Assembly (NCBI GenBank): GCA_036503775.1
Contig: DASXWH010000260.1
Coordinates: forward strand, 1 to 27,524
DNA length: 27,524 bases
Direction: 5' to 3'
Source of the DNA: Ohtaekwangia sp036503775
GTDB lineage: Bacteria; Bacteroidota; Bacteroidia; Cytophagales; Cyclobacteriaceae
How positions within the stretch are numbered: position 1 is the stretch's first letter; each line of letters opens with the position of its first letter. Below, piece after piece: positions 16,194 to 25,147 of this stretch. The notes under the pieces were generated by a model that was not told the origin of the DNA, ran no database searches, and saw only the letters and a program-made list of their open reading frames with translations. A program made the translations under genes and the position numbers.

Positions 16194-17009
16194 TTATAGC
16201 TGGCTGATCAACTCTACGTACAATTCAGTCAAGCTGGGTTCAGCCTTACCGGCCATCTCCAGAATGTCTTCCAGCTTAGCCGGCATGAGATTATCCGGAT
16301 CACAGTCATCCGTGAGAACCGAAACAGCACAGCAAGGGAGGCTCATATGATTTGCTACGATCACTTCCGGAACCGTACTCATTCCGACAGCGTCCGCTCC
16401 AATTCGCTGAAGGAACCTATACTCTGCACGCGTCTCCAGGTTGGGACCCGGAACACCTACATAAACACCCTTATTTAAGATTATGCCTTTGTCTTTAGCG
16501 ATTTGCCTGAGCTTGCCATTTAGGACCTTGCTATAAGGCTGGCTCATATCGGGGAACCGGGGCCCGAGGGTACTATCATTGACGCCTCTCAGGGGATTCT
16601 CAGGTTGCAGGTTTATATGATCATCGATCATCATCAGCTCACCTTTTTTCCATTTCATATTCAGATTTCCTGAGGCATTTGAAATCAACAGGTTTTTTAC
16701 ACCCAGCAGTTTCATTACCCGTACTGGCAAGGTGATCTGCTGCATCGTATACCCTTCATAGTAATGAAACCGACCCTGCATGGCCAATACTTTTTTACCG
16801 CGGACGTCACCATAGATAAGCCTGCCTTTATGGGATTCAACAGTGGATACAGGGAAGTTGGGGATGTCATGGTATTCAATCGTCAATGGATTTTTGATTT
16901 CCTTAACGAACAACGTACCCAGGCCTGTTCCGAGAATAACGCCAATCTCGGGTTGTGTTATTCCTTTGGCCGCAATAAAATCTGCGGTCTCTTTAATGGT
17001 GCTGATCAT
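16194..17009 (-). CDS. Purine nucleoside phosphorylase (trimeric, type I)
   Basis: Cytosolic enzyme of purine salvage that cleaves purine (deoxy)nucleosides with phosphate. The 271 residues carry the family's phosphate and ribose sites: GTGLG (27-31), SHKGR with H60, QGRFHYYEGY (R80, H82), NASGNLN (111-117), GPNLETRAEYR with E196, and GMSTVPEVIVANH (M210 and following). The purine-site segment is VLTDDCDP, with D233 where the 6-oxopurine-specific mammalian enzyme has Asn243. Start ATG at 17009 gives MISTIKETADF, sensible for the family. It is separated from the efflux operon by 53 nt with no clear terminator. Confidence 0.95.
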   Translation of the reverse strand: MISTIKETADFIAAKGITQPEIGVILGTGLGTLFVKEIKNPLTIEYHDIPNFPVSTVESHKGRLIYGDVRGKKVLAMQGRFHYYEGYTMQQITLPVRVMKLLGVKNLLISNASGNLNMKWKKGELMMIDDHINLQPENPLRGVNDSTLGPRFPDMSQPYSKVLNGKLRQIAKDKGIILNKGVYVGVPGPNLETRAEYRFLQRIGADAVGMSTVPEVIVANHMSLPCCAVSVLTDDCDPDNLMPAKLEDILEMAGKAEPSLTELYVELISQL

Positions 17010-17062
17010 ATCTGCAATTTAGAAGGATATGCAGAGTAAGTGAGAATGTGCCGTTTTTTAAA

Positions 17063-18388
17063 TTACCGGAGCAGCTTACCACTGAGCCGTAGCATTTCCG
17101 TCTCAGCCACTTTTGCCAGATAACGCGCACTGATCAAACGATTGTAGGCATCAGCCAGGCTTTGTTGAGCTGTTCGCAGCTCGATGAATGTTGTTATCCC
17201 TCTCCGGAAACCTTCCAGGGCAATCGAAACATTTTCTCTTGCCAATAAAATATTTTCCTCTTCAACCAGGAGTATTTGTCTGGCATTCTCATAATTGATG
17301 TACGCATTCCTGAGACCTACATTAACAAATGTTCTTTGCTGATTATAAAATATCTGCTGACGATTGATATTGATCTTTTCCTGTTCAATCAATCTTCTTG
17401 TATTCAGTGCACGAAGAATCGGAATATTGAGGGACAGGCCGTAGTTATATCCATCGGTTCGGTTGAATGCAGGGCGAAGCGGATCGATCAGTACAATATT
17501 ATTTGTTTCAGAGTAGACATAGGCCGCATTGAAACTAAGTGTTGGCCAAAGATTTCCTTTACGCTCGCGTAAAGAAATGTGTGCAATTTCCATTTGTCTT
17601 TTAGCGCGTAACAAAGAAAAGTTCGAATTCTCAATTCCGCTCGCGATGTCATCGATCTTCAGCCCCAGATTTATAGCGATGGTGTCAGTGACCTCAAAAC
17701 CCGGAGGAAGTTGCATGTCAACAAGGGCATTCAGTTGCTCCTTGAGTTGCAGAATCAATGCATCCTGACGCAACTGTTGTGCGCGAAAAGCATTGTAGTC
17801 AACTTTAGCCTGTAGAAGTTCTGGCTTAGCTCCAGTGCCAACATCCAGTTTTCGCTGAGCCAGTTTAACCCGCTCTTCGCTTACAGCCATTTGCTCCTGT
17901 ATAGCATTTAATTGCTGTTTTTGACGAACAATGTCATAGTAACCGGCAATAACCGATGCAATGGTATTGGTCATCTGTTCTTTTACCAAGAGTTCACCCT
18001 GGGCAGCTATGACGGCAATCCTTTCCCGCGTGGCAAACATGGTCAATCCATCAAATAACACCCATGTCAGTTGAGCCGATGCATCCATGTTATCAAATTT
18101 GGCTCTTCCCTGACTATTCAGCGTATCCCTTACCCCGTTGTATTCAACCGCCTGATTATTGCTGGTCCGTCTGTATGAAGCCAGTCCATTGATCTGCGGA
18201 ATAAATGCTGCCCACGCATAGCTGTTATCTGTAGAAGCACTTTGAGCAGTGGTCTGTGCTATCTGAACATCGTAATTCTTTTCTATCGCAAGAGCAATTG
18301 CCTGTTCTACAGAAATGACTTCCTGAGAAAAAAGTGAATACCCACTCAACGAAAGCAGAAGGATTAAACTGAAAAATCTAACCTTCAT
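17063..18388 (-). CDS. TolC-family outer-membrane efflux protein
   Basis: Outer-membrane channel of the tripartite pump. The 441 residues begin with a signal peptide (KVRFFSLILLLSLSGYSLFSQ) and contain two long coiled repeats typical of the OEP family, for example AIALAIEKNYDVQIAQ, QRKLDVGTGAKPELLQAKVDY, and FRRGITTFIELRTAQQSLADAYNRL. The start ATG at 18388 begins the signal peptide; the frame is open back to 18445, but that extension has no signal and lies inside the pump gene. The 11-nt overlap with the pump's end supports co-translation. Last gene of adaptor-pump-channel. Confidence 0.93.
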   Translation of the reverse strand: MKVRFFSLILLLSLSGYSLFSQEVISVEQAIALAIEKNYDVQIAQTTAQSASTDNSYAWAAFIPQINGLASYRRTSNNQAVEYNGVRDTLNSQGRAKFDNMDASAQLTWVLFDGLTMFATRERIAVIAAQGELLVKEQMTNTIASVIAGYYDIVRQKQQLNAIQEQMAVSEERVKLAQRKLDVGTGAKPELLQAKVDYNAFRAQQLRQDALILQLKEQLNALVDMQLPPGFEVTDTIAINLGLKIDDIASGIENSNFSLLRAKRQMEIAHISLRERKGNLWPTLSFNAAYVYSETNNIVLIDPLRPAFNRTDGYNYGLSLNIPILRALNTRRLIEQEKININRQQIFYNQQRTFVNVGLRNAYINYENARQILLVEEENILLARENVSIALEGFRRGITTFIELRTAQQSLADAYNRLISARYLAKVAETEMLRLSGKLLR

Positions 18389-21300
18389 AAACCAATTCCT
18401 TGTGGGGTTGAGATTGCGTACTGGAAACTTCATTTTCAAAATCAATGTGCTTGGGCTTGCGTGACCAGTATGAGTACATAGCCGGAATTACAAACAATGT
18501 GAGTACAAGTGAAAACATAACACCGCCAACAATAACAATTCCCAGCGGTTGCCTGCTGGTTGAAGCTGCACCCAGTGATAAGGCCAAGGGCAGAGATCCT
18601 AATGCCATGGCCAGGCTTGTCATCAGAATCGGACGAAGACGCAGGCGTGATGCTTCCATTACTGCCTTCATACTTGACATTCCCTCTTCACGTTTCTGAT
18701 TGGCAAATTCAACGATGAGGATACCATTCTTTGTTACCAATCCAACCAGCATGATCATTCCAATCTGTGAGAAGATATTCCAGGTCTGACCGAAAATACT
18801 CAAGCAAATAAACGCTCCGCATCCCGCGAGCGGTACTGTTAACAAGATAATCCAGGGGTCGACAAAGCTTTCAAACTGCGCAGCCAGAATCAAATAGATC
18901 AGCAGAACGGCAAGTAATAGCGCAAATGCGGTGTTGCTTGAGCTTTCCGCCAGGTCTCGTGATGTTCCTGCTAATGACGTTGTGAATGTTTCATCCAGTA
19001 ATTGTGTAGCGATATCCTCCATCACTTCAACTCCATCACCAACCGTTTTTCCGGGTGCAAGACCTGCTGATATTGTAGCCGACTTGTATCGGTTAAAGTG
19101 ATACAGGGAAGGTGGTGTGGTTGATTCCGTTACGGTAACAACATTATCGATGGATATTAACTGGCCGGAGTTGGTTCGAACATATAAGTTCTTGAGATCA
19201 TCCGGATCATCGCGATTAATGCGGGCCACCTGACCCATCACCTGATATTGCTTGCCCTCGCGGGTGAAGTATCCAAAACGCAGATTACTATACGCCAGCT
19301 GTAACGTCTGTGCAATATCCTGAACACTGATTCCCAACTGGGCTGCTTTTAGTCTGTTGATCTCTACTTTTAATTCAGGCTTGTTGAATTTCAAATCGAT
19401 ATCAACGCCCTGCAACACTGGATTTGTTCTGGCTTCTTCCAGAAATTTCGGAAGTACCTCCTGAAGTTTATCAAAATTATTGTTCTGAATAACGAACTGC
19501 ACGGGCAAACCTCCTCTGCGGTTTACAGCGATGGTCTGTTCCTGCACAGGGAATGCCTGGCCCTGAGGATACCTGCCCAGATTGCGACCTATCATATCTA
19601 CTATTTCTTGCTGAGACCGGTCGCGTTCACCTGGATCAATCAATGTAGTTCGCACGAAAGCATTATTAACTGAACCTGAACCACTGAATCCCGGAGCGGT
19701 TACAGACAAAACAGTCCGTGCTTCCGGTACTGAGTCCTGAACAAAGTCAACCATCGTCTGAACATAATTGTCCATGTAATCATAGGATGTTCCTTCAACA
19801 GCCGTGAGCCTGAGCACAAACTGGTTGCGATCTTCCATAGGCGCCAACTCAGACTGAATATTTCTCCAGATGAGAATAGAAACACCAACGCATCCCAGAA
19901 TAATGATCCACGATACCCAACGTACCTTCATAAAGGCACCGAGAAAACGACTGTAGCCATTTTCCATAGCCGTAAAAAAGGGTTCAGTGAAATTATAGAA
20001 TCGTGAATGCTTGTGGTTTGAACGCGTCAGCTTGACACTGAGCACAGGCGTAAGTGTAAGCGAAACAAAACAGGAAACGAGAACAGCTCCCGCCACTACA
20101 ATCCCAAATTCCCGGAAGAGGCGGCCAACAAATCCTTGAATGAAAAGAATCGGAAGAAATACAACAGCAAGGGTAATTGACGTGGAGATAACCGCGAAGA
20201 AAATTTCCTTTGATCCTTCTACAGCGGCTTTGTATTTGTTCATGCCCTGCTCCAGTTTTTTATAAATATTCTCTGTTACCACAATTCCATCATCCACTAC
20301 CAAGCCTGTAGCCAGTACAATACCAAGCATGGTGAGCACATTGATAGAGAAGCCGCACAAATACATAATGAAAAATGTAGCTACAAGCGAAACCGGGATA
20401 TCAATAAGTGGCCGGATGGCAATCAGAAAATCCCGGAAGAAAAGGTAGATGATCAACACCACCAGCAGGAATGAAATGATGAGCGTTTCTTCTACTTCCG
20501 AAATAGACCGTTTAATAAAAACCGTTTGATCCATAGCGATATCAAGCTTGATGTCTTCGGGGACATCCTTCTTTATTTGGTCGAGTCGCTTGTAGAATTC
20601 ATTTGATATTTCAACATAGTTCGAGCCCGGCAAGGGTACGATGGCAAGCCCTACCATGGGTATATTCTTTTCGCGAAGAACAGATTCTTCATTCTCAGGA
20701 CCCAGCACAGCCTGGCCAATATCCTTCAACCGGATATTTCCTTCCGGTGATGATTTAATAATGACTTTTTCAAAGTCTTCTTCTGTGTAGAGTTTGCCAA
20801 ACGTGCGAACCGTAAGTTCAGTGGAGTTACCAGCAATTTTTCCTGACGGAAGTTCTACGTTCTCTTTGTTCAGTGCCGTTTGAACATCCAGGGGGGTTAA
20901 GTTAAATGCACTGAGCTTTGCAGGGTCAAGCCAGATCCGCATGGCATATCGCTTCTCTCCCCAGATCTGAATACTGCTTACACCGGGAATAGTTTGTAAT
21001 CGCTCTACCAGTGTATTGGTGGCAAATTCTGTTAGCTGCAAGGGATTACGGCTGCTGCTTTGTACTGTCATCGAAATGATGGCATCCGAGTTGGCATCCG
21101 CTTTTGATACCACCGGAGGATTAGTAAGATCCTGCGGAAGTTGCCGGGCGGCCTGTGATACTTTATCGCGAACGTCATTGGCTGCCGCTTCAAGATCAAC
21201 GCTAAGTTCAAATTCAATATTGATATTACTCGTTCCGACACTCGAAGAAGAAGTGATGTTCTTTATCCCGGCAATACCATTGATTGATTTTTCAAGAGGC

Positions 21301-21494
21301 TCGGTTATTTGAGATTCAATAATATCTGCATTCGCGCCTGCATAATTGGTGCGCACATTAACATTCGGTGGATCAATGGCCGGGTAGTCACGTATCCCCA
21401 GAAAATCAAAACCAATTATTCCGAATAATACCAGAATGATGTTCATGACAAATGCCAGAACGGGGCGCCTTAAACTGATTTCAGAAATGTTCAT
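18378..21494 (-). CDS. RND efflux transporter permease, HAE1 (AcrB) type
   Basis: Inner-membrane proton-driven drug exporter. The 1038-residue length, single N-terminal helix (MNISEISLRRPVLAFVMNI), large periplasmic loops after helices 1 and 7, and duplicated six-helix bundles match HAE1 pumps. The proton relay is intact: D401 and D402 in GLVVDDGIVVTENI (counterparts of AcrB D407/D408) and the helix-10 lysine in VTKNGILIVEFANQ (counterpart of K940). The heavy-metal (CzcA) signature is absent, so organic substrates are likelier. ATG at 21494 lies 10 nt after the adaptor's stop. No local regulator (TetR, AraC or two-component) lies next to the operon. Confidence 0.96.
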   Translation of the reverse strand: MNISEISLRRPVLAFVMNIILVLFGIIGFDFLGIRDYPAIDPPNVNVRTNYAGANADIIESQITEPLEKSINGIAGIKNITSSSSVGTSNINIEFELSVDLEAAANDVRDKVSQAARQLPQDLTNPPVVSKADANSDAIISMTVQSSSRNPLQLTEFATNTLVERLQTIPGVSSIQIWGEKRYAMRIWLDPAKLSAFNLTPLDVQTALNKENVELPSGKIAGNSTELTVRTFGKLYTEEDFEKVIIKSSPEGNIRLKDIGQAVLGPENEESVLREKNIPMVGLAIVPLPGSNYVEISNEFYKRLDQIKKDVPEDIKLDIAMDQTVFIKRSISEVEETLIISFLLVVLIIYLFFRDFLIAIRPLIDIPVSLVATFFIMYLCGFSINVLTMLGIVLATGLVVDDGIVVTENIYKKLEQGMNKYKAAVEGSKEIFFAVISTSITLAVVFLPILFIQGFVGRLFREFGIVVAGAVLVSCFVSLTLTPVLSVKLTRSNHKHSRFYNFTEPFFTAMENGYSRFLGAFMKVRWVSWIIILGCVGVSILIWRNIQSELAPMEDRNQFVLRLTAVEGTSYDYMDNYVQTMVDFVQDSVPEARTVLSVTAPGFSGSGSVNNAFVRTTLIDPGERDRSQQEIVDMIGRNLGRYPQGQAFPVQEQTIAVNRRGGLPVQFVIQNNNFDKLQEVLPKFLEEARTNPVLQGVDIDLKFNKPELKVEINRLKAAQLGISVQDIAQTLQLAYSNLRFGYFTREGKQYQVMGQVARINRDDPDDLKNLYVRTNSGQLISIDNVVTVTESTTPPSLYHFNRYKSATISAGLAPGKTVGDGVEVMEDIATQLLDETFTTSLAGTSRDLAESSSNTAFALLLAVLLIYLILAAQFESFVDPWIILLTVPLAGCGAFICLSIFGQTWNIFSQIGMIMLVGLVTKNGILIVEFANQKREEGMSSMKAVMEASRLRLRPILMTSLAMALGSLPLALSLGAASTSRQPLGIVIVGGVMFSLVLTLFVIPAMYSYWSRKPKHIDFENEVSSTQSQPHKELVYEG

Positions 21495-21504
21495 AGGCTT
21501 GGAT

Positions 21505-22563
21505 TTAAAGGGCCTTAACCTTTGTAACCTTCACTTTTGAATTGGGACGGATGGCCATTATACCTGAAGTAACAATGGTATCACCGATCGCTAATCCTTT
21601 TACAATCTGAACAAATGCAGAATCACGGATGCCGGTTTCCACCACCGTGAAAACCACGCTGTCCTTGTGAAGCAGAATAACCTGCTTGTTCCTTGCCGTT
21701 GGAATGATCGCCTGGGTGGGGATCAACAGGGCTTCGTCATCCTTGCCGAGTTGCAGATTCACCTTGGCAAAAACACCAGGCACGAGTTCCGCATGCCGGT
21801 CATTAACCAGAGCCTTCACACGCAGCGTTCTGGTGTTCTGATCTACACTATTTTCGGTTGCTATTACGGTTGCTTTGTGATCTTTCTCTCCACCATCAAC
21901 TCTGAACTTAACCGCATAGTTCTTTACAATTTCTTTGGCATATTTTTCCGGAACAGAAAATTCAAGCTTAAGCTGGTCAACCTGGCGAATGGTGGTGATA
22001 ATATCAGCAGGAGAAATGTATGAGCCGAGACTGATGTTTCGTAGACCCACCTTCCCAGAATACGGTGCCCGGATCTCTGTTTTTGAAATCGCTATCTGTG
22101 TGGACTCAATGTCGGCTTTCAGATTTTCAACATCAAGTGTTGCCAGATCATAATCCTGTTGACTGATACCGTTTATTTTTAACAGCTCACGGTTCCTTTC
22201 TTCCGTCTTTTCCTTGATCTGTAATTGAACCTGTAATTTTTTCAGTTGTGCCTGCAGATCACGGTCGAACAATTTCACCAAAAGTGTTCCTTTTGAGACA
22301 ACTGTCCCTTCATTGATATTCAACTCTACAACTCTGCCTCCTACTTCAGCGCGGATCTGGGTTTCCTCGAATGGAAGCAATGATCCCGGTACTTCAATCT
22401 TATCACTGACAGAACTTACCTGAACACGAAATGCCTCCGCCTCAACCGGGCCTTGTACACGAGATCTGCCCGTGCCTGCTTCTTTCTTTTTTGAAGAGCA
22501 TGAGATTTGTGCAACGGCTAATACAATACATAATACTACACTAAATCGGGGCATCGTATACAT
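21505..22563 (-). CDS. RND efflux periplasmic adaptor (membrane fusion protein), probable lipoprotein
   Basis: Links pump and channel. The 352-residue protein has a lipoprotein-like leader (FSVVLCIVLAVAQISCSS), a lipoyl-type half-motif (EVGGRVVELNINEGTVVSKGTLLVKL), an alpha-hairpin (LQAQLKKLQVQLQIKEKTEERN), the second half-motif (IRAPYSGKVGLRNISLGSYI), and beta-barrel and proximal domains. Two ATGs (22563 and 22554) are possible; the second gives a slightly cleaner leader. The lipobox (QISC) is imperfect. First gene of the efflux operon; upstream 61 nt to coaE hold no clear promoter. Confidence 0.95.
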   Translation of the reverse strand: MYTMPRFSVVLCIVLAVAQISCSSKKKEAGTGRSRVQGPVEAEAFRVQVSSVSDKIEVPGSLLPFEETQIRAEVGGRVVELNINEGTVVSKGTLLVKLFDRDLQAQLKKLQVQLQIKEKTEERNRELLKINGISQQDYDLATLDVENLKADIESTQIAISKTEIRAPYSGKVGLRNISLGSYISPADIITTIRQVDQLKLEFSVPEKYAKEIVKNYAVKFRVDGGEKDHKATVIATENSVDQNTRTLRVKALVNDRHAELVPGVFAKVNLQLGKDDEALLIPTQAIIPTARNKQVILLHKDSVVFTVVETGIRDSAFVQIVKGLAIGDTIVTSGIMAIRPNSKVKVTKVKAL

Positions 22564-22624
22564 ATTCAGAATTCAACGTAAAACTTAAAGCTGTAAGAGG
22601 TTGGTTCAGGTTCGAAACCTGCTT

Positions 22625-23230
22625 CTACCGTACCATCGACAAAAAGCGATGGTGTAACTCCAGCACCTGGGGAATGATCAACGACTGTTCATCATTGCGA
22701 ATGATGGCATCTGCGTGCTCTGCCTTTTTCTCTTCAGGCATCTGCTTTTTTATGATCGCCTCAACCTGTTCTCTGACCCGATGTTTGTCACGCTTCAATA
22801 CGCGCTCAATACGCAAATCAAGAGGGGCATACACAACAATAATTTTATCCAGCGATTTATACGAACCTGCTTCCAGTAATAGCGCAGCTTCCTTCATGAC
22901 GTAAGGATAATCCTTATGCTCCTTCACCCACTGCTCATAGTGATATCCGACTCGCGGATGTACCAACTTGTTAAGCAATTCCAATCTCCGGGAATCATTA
23001 AAAACAACCTCACTGAGGTGTTTCCGGTTTAAGGTTCCATCCCCTAGGTATGACAAATCACCGAATTCTTTCTTGATCTGCGATATGAGTATTCCATCGG
23101 TGGTCATTATGCCTTTCGCATGGCTGTCTGCATCATATACAGGAATCCCCAAACAGGCGAATATCCTGCAAACCAAACTTTTGCCTGAACCAATGCCTCC
23201 GGTTATGCCTATTTGAAGGGGAGATGACAT
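22625..23230 (-). CDS. coaE: Dephospho-CoA kinase
   Basis: Last step of coenzyme A synthesis, phosphorylating the ribose 3'-OH. The 201 residues have the P-loop TGGIGSGKS (10-18), GIPVYDADSHAK, LNKLVHPRV and the lid region RVLKRDKHRVREQVEAIIKKQMP, all typical. ATG at 23230 puts the P-loop at the usual distance; a reading frame reaching back to 23299 adds 23 residues from within ybbR. The gap to the ybbR stop is 4 nt, so yajC-ybbR-coaE is one operon, an order common in Bacteroidota. Confidence 0.96.
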   Translation of the reverse strand: MSSPLQIGITGGIGSGKSLVCRIFACLGIPVYDADSHAKGIMTTDGILISQIKKEFGDLSYLGDGTLNRKHLSEVVFNDSRRLELLNKLVHPRVGYHYEQWVKEHKDYPYVMKEAALLLEAGSYKSLDKIIVVYAPLDLRIERVLKRDKHRVREQVEAIIKKQMPEEKKAEHADAIIRNDEQSLIIPQVLELHHRFLSMVR

Positions 23231-23234
23231 GGTA

Positions 23235-24179
23235 TTAGTATTTGATAACGACTGAATCTCCTTTGAGAATATCCGAATAGGGTGGAAGTCCTTTAACATC
23301 AGGGAAAACCTTGACTGTTCCCCGGGAAAACCCGCGAAGGTCTATCAAAGCGCGAACAGAATCTTTATGATATGCACTCATAAATTGCTTAGGTATAGCA
23401 AACGTTCCATACCATTCTTTCATTCTGAGTGAAGGCCTTGCCCCACGGGGAGCGTTGATAATTTCTATTTTAATGGAATCTTTTACCTCGCTGACGGGGT
23501 CAACCTTGAATCCCACAGAAACAGTAGGTGGATCTCTCCGGATAAACTCTTTGTTGAGAAATTTCACTTCGACATCTTCATCAAAATCATCATCGATATT
23601 GCGCTGATCGATTTTCAGGTACACGGGCTCTGAAATACTTTTAATCAGGTTCCAGGGCCCTTCAATGTAAATTGAATCCGGTGTGATCGTTGCTTCACTG
23701 ATCCGTGAATAACCTTTCTTAAAAAGAATAGATGGCGAGTCCAGTGCCAGCGTCACCCAGCGTGTTGCTTTAGGTTCAAGCGAAATATGCAGTGTATCGG
23801 TCAATACAAAATTAATTTCCAGGCGCTCAAGCTGATTGGCAAAAAGGGCAGGTAATGTACTTCCTACAATTTTGTTTATCTGTGAAGGACGTTCAAGTGG
23901 TATTACCAGCGGTGGTATCTTCAAGCCAAGGCTCTTTCGGAAAAGGTCCCACCCCATTCCGGTAACATTTATTCTGACTTCTTCCGGAAGCGGCCGGATG
24001 GCTACATAGTTTTCGGAATTGTAATCAAAAGCTAACGGGAAAGTAATGTTGGTTGTGTAATTCTTGTTGAGGGCATTGAAAAACCAGAAGATGGTAGCCG
24101 CGAAAATACACAGTGCAACAGCCTTCCAGTTTTTTCTGTTGAAACGTAAGAGATTAAATATTGAACCGATAAAACTCAT
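23235..24179 (-). CDS. YbbR-like domain membrane protein
   Basis: A 314-residue protein anchored by one N-terminal helix (KAVALCIFAATIFWFFNAL, about residues 18-36) with repeated YbbR-type beta domains outside the membrane (FPLAFDYNSENYVAIRPLPEEVRINVTG and PDSIYIEGPWNLIKSI). Related domains include CdaR, the regulator of the diadenylate cyclase CdaA, but no cyclase lies nearby here, so that role is not implied. ATG at 24179 is chosen because the anchor follows; the frame is open up to 24230 without family support. The 56-nt gap to yajC is filled by a long hairpin (see 24190-24231). Confidence 0.9.
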   Translation of the reverse strand: MSFIGSIFNLLRFNRKNWKAVALCIFAATIFWFFNALNKNYTTNITFPLAFDYNSENYVAIRPLPEEVRINVTGMGWDLFRKSLGLKIPPLVIPLERPSQINKIVGSTLPALFANQLERLEINFVLTDTLHISLEPKATRWVTLALDSPSILFKKGYSRISEATITPDSIYIEGPWNLIKSISEPVYLKIDQRNIDDDFDEDVEVKFLNKEFIRRDPPTVSVGFKVDPVSEVKDSIKIEIINAPRGARPSLRMKEWYGTFAIPKQFMSAYHKDSVRALIDLRGFSRGTVKVFPDVKGLPPYSDILKGDSVVIKY

Positions 24180-24189
24180 TACTATTTCG

Positions 24190-24231
24190 AATGCTGAATG
24201 TGTCCTGCTGAACAGGACACACCAGCACATT
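24190..24231 (-). promoter_or_regulatory. Hairpin in the yajC-ybbR intergenic gap
   Basis: A perfect 9-bp stem (24199-24207 with 24213-24221, TGTGTCCTG/CAGGACACA, 5-nt loop) is extended by imperfect outer pairs (CTG/CAG and AATG/CATT with bulges) over 24190-24231. It ends about 10 nt before the ybbR ATG and has no T-run, so it is not an intrinsic terminator for the minus strand. It may tune translation of ybbR or stabilise or process the mRNA. Confidence 0.5.
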
Positions 24232-24235
24232 GAAT

Positions 24236-24544
24236 TTACTTTTTAGCCGCAGCTTTTGTGGCTTCCATTGAAATAGCTGACTTGTTAAAACGGATACGGC
24301 CTCCCTTCTCTACTTCAAGAACGAAAGTTTCACCTTCAAGTTCAGCAACGTGCCCGTGTGCACCACCAATGGTTACCACATAGTCACCGCGTTTAATTTC
24401 TTCTGTAAATTTCTTTTGATCCTTCGCCTTCTTCTGCTGTGGACGGATCATGAAAAAATAAAAGACAACAATAATACCGATGATGGGGATGAACTGAATC
24501 CAGCTGCTTCCACCCGGTTGTGCCTGTAACAAAATAGAATACAT
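24236..24544 (-). CDS. yajC: Preprotein translocase subunit YajC
   Basis: Accessory subunit of the SecDF-YajC complex at the inner membrane. The 102 residues have one transmembrane helix (16-33, FIPIIGIIVVFYFFMI) followed at once by RPQQKKAKDQKKF, the family hallmark, and a cytoplasmic domain with GDYVVTIGGAHGHVAEL. ATG at 24544 is chosen over a TTG at 24568. First gene of yajC-ybbR-coaE. Confidence 0.96.
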   Translation of the reverse strand: MYSILLQAQPGGSSWIQFIPIIGIIVVFYFFMIRPQQKKAKDQKKFTEEIKRGDYVVTIGGAHGHVAELEGETFVLEVEKGGRIRFNKSAISMEATKAAAKK

Positions 24545-24592
24545 AGTTATTTTTTTTAAAGACTCCAAAGGTATCTTAATTCATACAAACTT

Positions 24593-24628
24593 TCCAACCT
24601 CCTATATCAGATATATCGTGAGGTTGGA
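24593..24628. repeat. Inverted repeat upstream of yajC and the DUF4440 gene
   Basis: A 9-bp perfect inverted repeat (TCCAACCTC 24593-24601 with GAGGTTGGA 24620-24628), with an internal TATAT/ATATA pairing inside the loop. It sits in the divergent region between yajC and the DUF4440 gene. There is no T-run of terminator quality on either side, so it could be a leader structure or a binding site. Confidence 0.5.
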
Positions 24629-24693
24629 GGGGATTTTATAACTTGGAGGATCTAACAGATTTTCATAACAACGTTTTTGAGGAGTAAATTACC

Positions 24694-25122
24694 ATGCGAT
24701 CTATCCTTACCATAGTGTTACTGCAATGGGGGTCAGGCCTGATCGCCACGGCTCAGACCACCACACAAAACCTGATTGATGATACTAACCGGAAGATTGA
24801 CCAGGCTGTTGTAGATAGAGATTTTGCAAAACTCAGCCAGTTCTATGCCGAGGATTTTGTTTTTACCCATGGCACCGGTGTTGTTGATTCAAAGGAAAGC
24901 TGGTTGGCCGATATTCAAAAGAGCCAGGATAAGTTTGTGTCCCGTACGCACGATTCAACCCAGGTAGAACTTCACGGTGACGTTGCTATAGTTAACGGAA
25001 GGCTTCTTGTGACGAAGGAGAAAGGAGCGAAGTACGGTCTTTGGTATGTTCGGGTATTCGCAAAGCGTCAGGAAAAGTGGCTTCTCATTTCACACCGAAC
25101 GGTAAAGGAATGGCACTACTGA
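24694..25122 (+). CDS. Exported DUF4440/NTF2-like protein
   Basis: A 142-residue protein with a signal peptide (RSILTIVLLQWGSGLIATAQ) and one NTF2-like alpha+beta cone domain of the DUF4440 type: a helix (LIDDTNRKIDQAVVDRDFAKL), FYAEDFVFTHGTG, DVAIVNGRLLVT and WYVRVFAKRQEKWLLISH. Such domains serve as ketosteroid-isomerase-like enzymes or binding pockets; no catalytic residue is identified here. Its ATG has an AGGAG nine bases upstream, an unusual trait in this phylum. The histidine kinase starts 25 nt downstream, so it may be co-transcribed with it and could act as an outside-facing partner; that is speculation. Confidence 0.88.
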   Translation: MRSILTIVLLQWGSGLIATAQTTTQNLIDDTNRKIDQAVVDRDFAKLSQFYAEDFVFTHGTGVVDSKESWLADIQKSQDKFVSRTHDSTQVELHGDVAIVNGRLLVTKEKGAKYGLWYVRVFAKRQEKWLLISHRTVKEWHY

Positions 25123-25147
25123 TGTATAATTTATAAAATCGTTTTCC

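Noticed and set aside
23231..23299. N-terminal extension of CoaE
   Set aside because: Overlaps the ybbR coding region and displaces the P-loop from its usual position.
23235..24179. Assigning the YbbR protein as CdaR in a c-di-AMP system
   Set aside because: No diadenylate cyclase or GlmM gene lies nearby; YbbR domains are common in Bacteroidota without that link.
24190..24231. Reading the yajC-ybbR hairpin as a terminator
   Set aside because: No U-run follows on either strand, and the downstream genes look like the same operon.
16194..24544. Treating the efflux genes as a resistance island
   Set aside because: No mobile-element genes, flanking repeats or composition shift; neighbours are housekeeping genes on the same strand.
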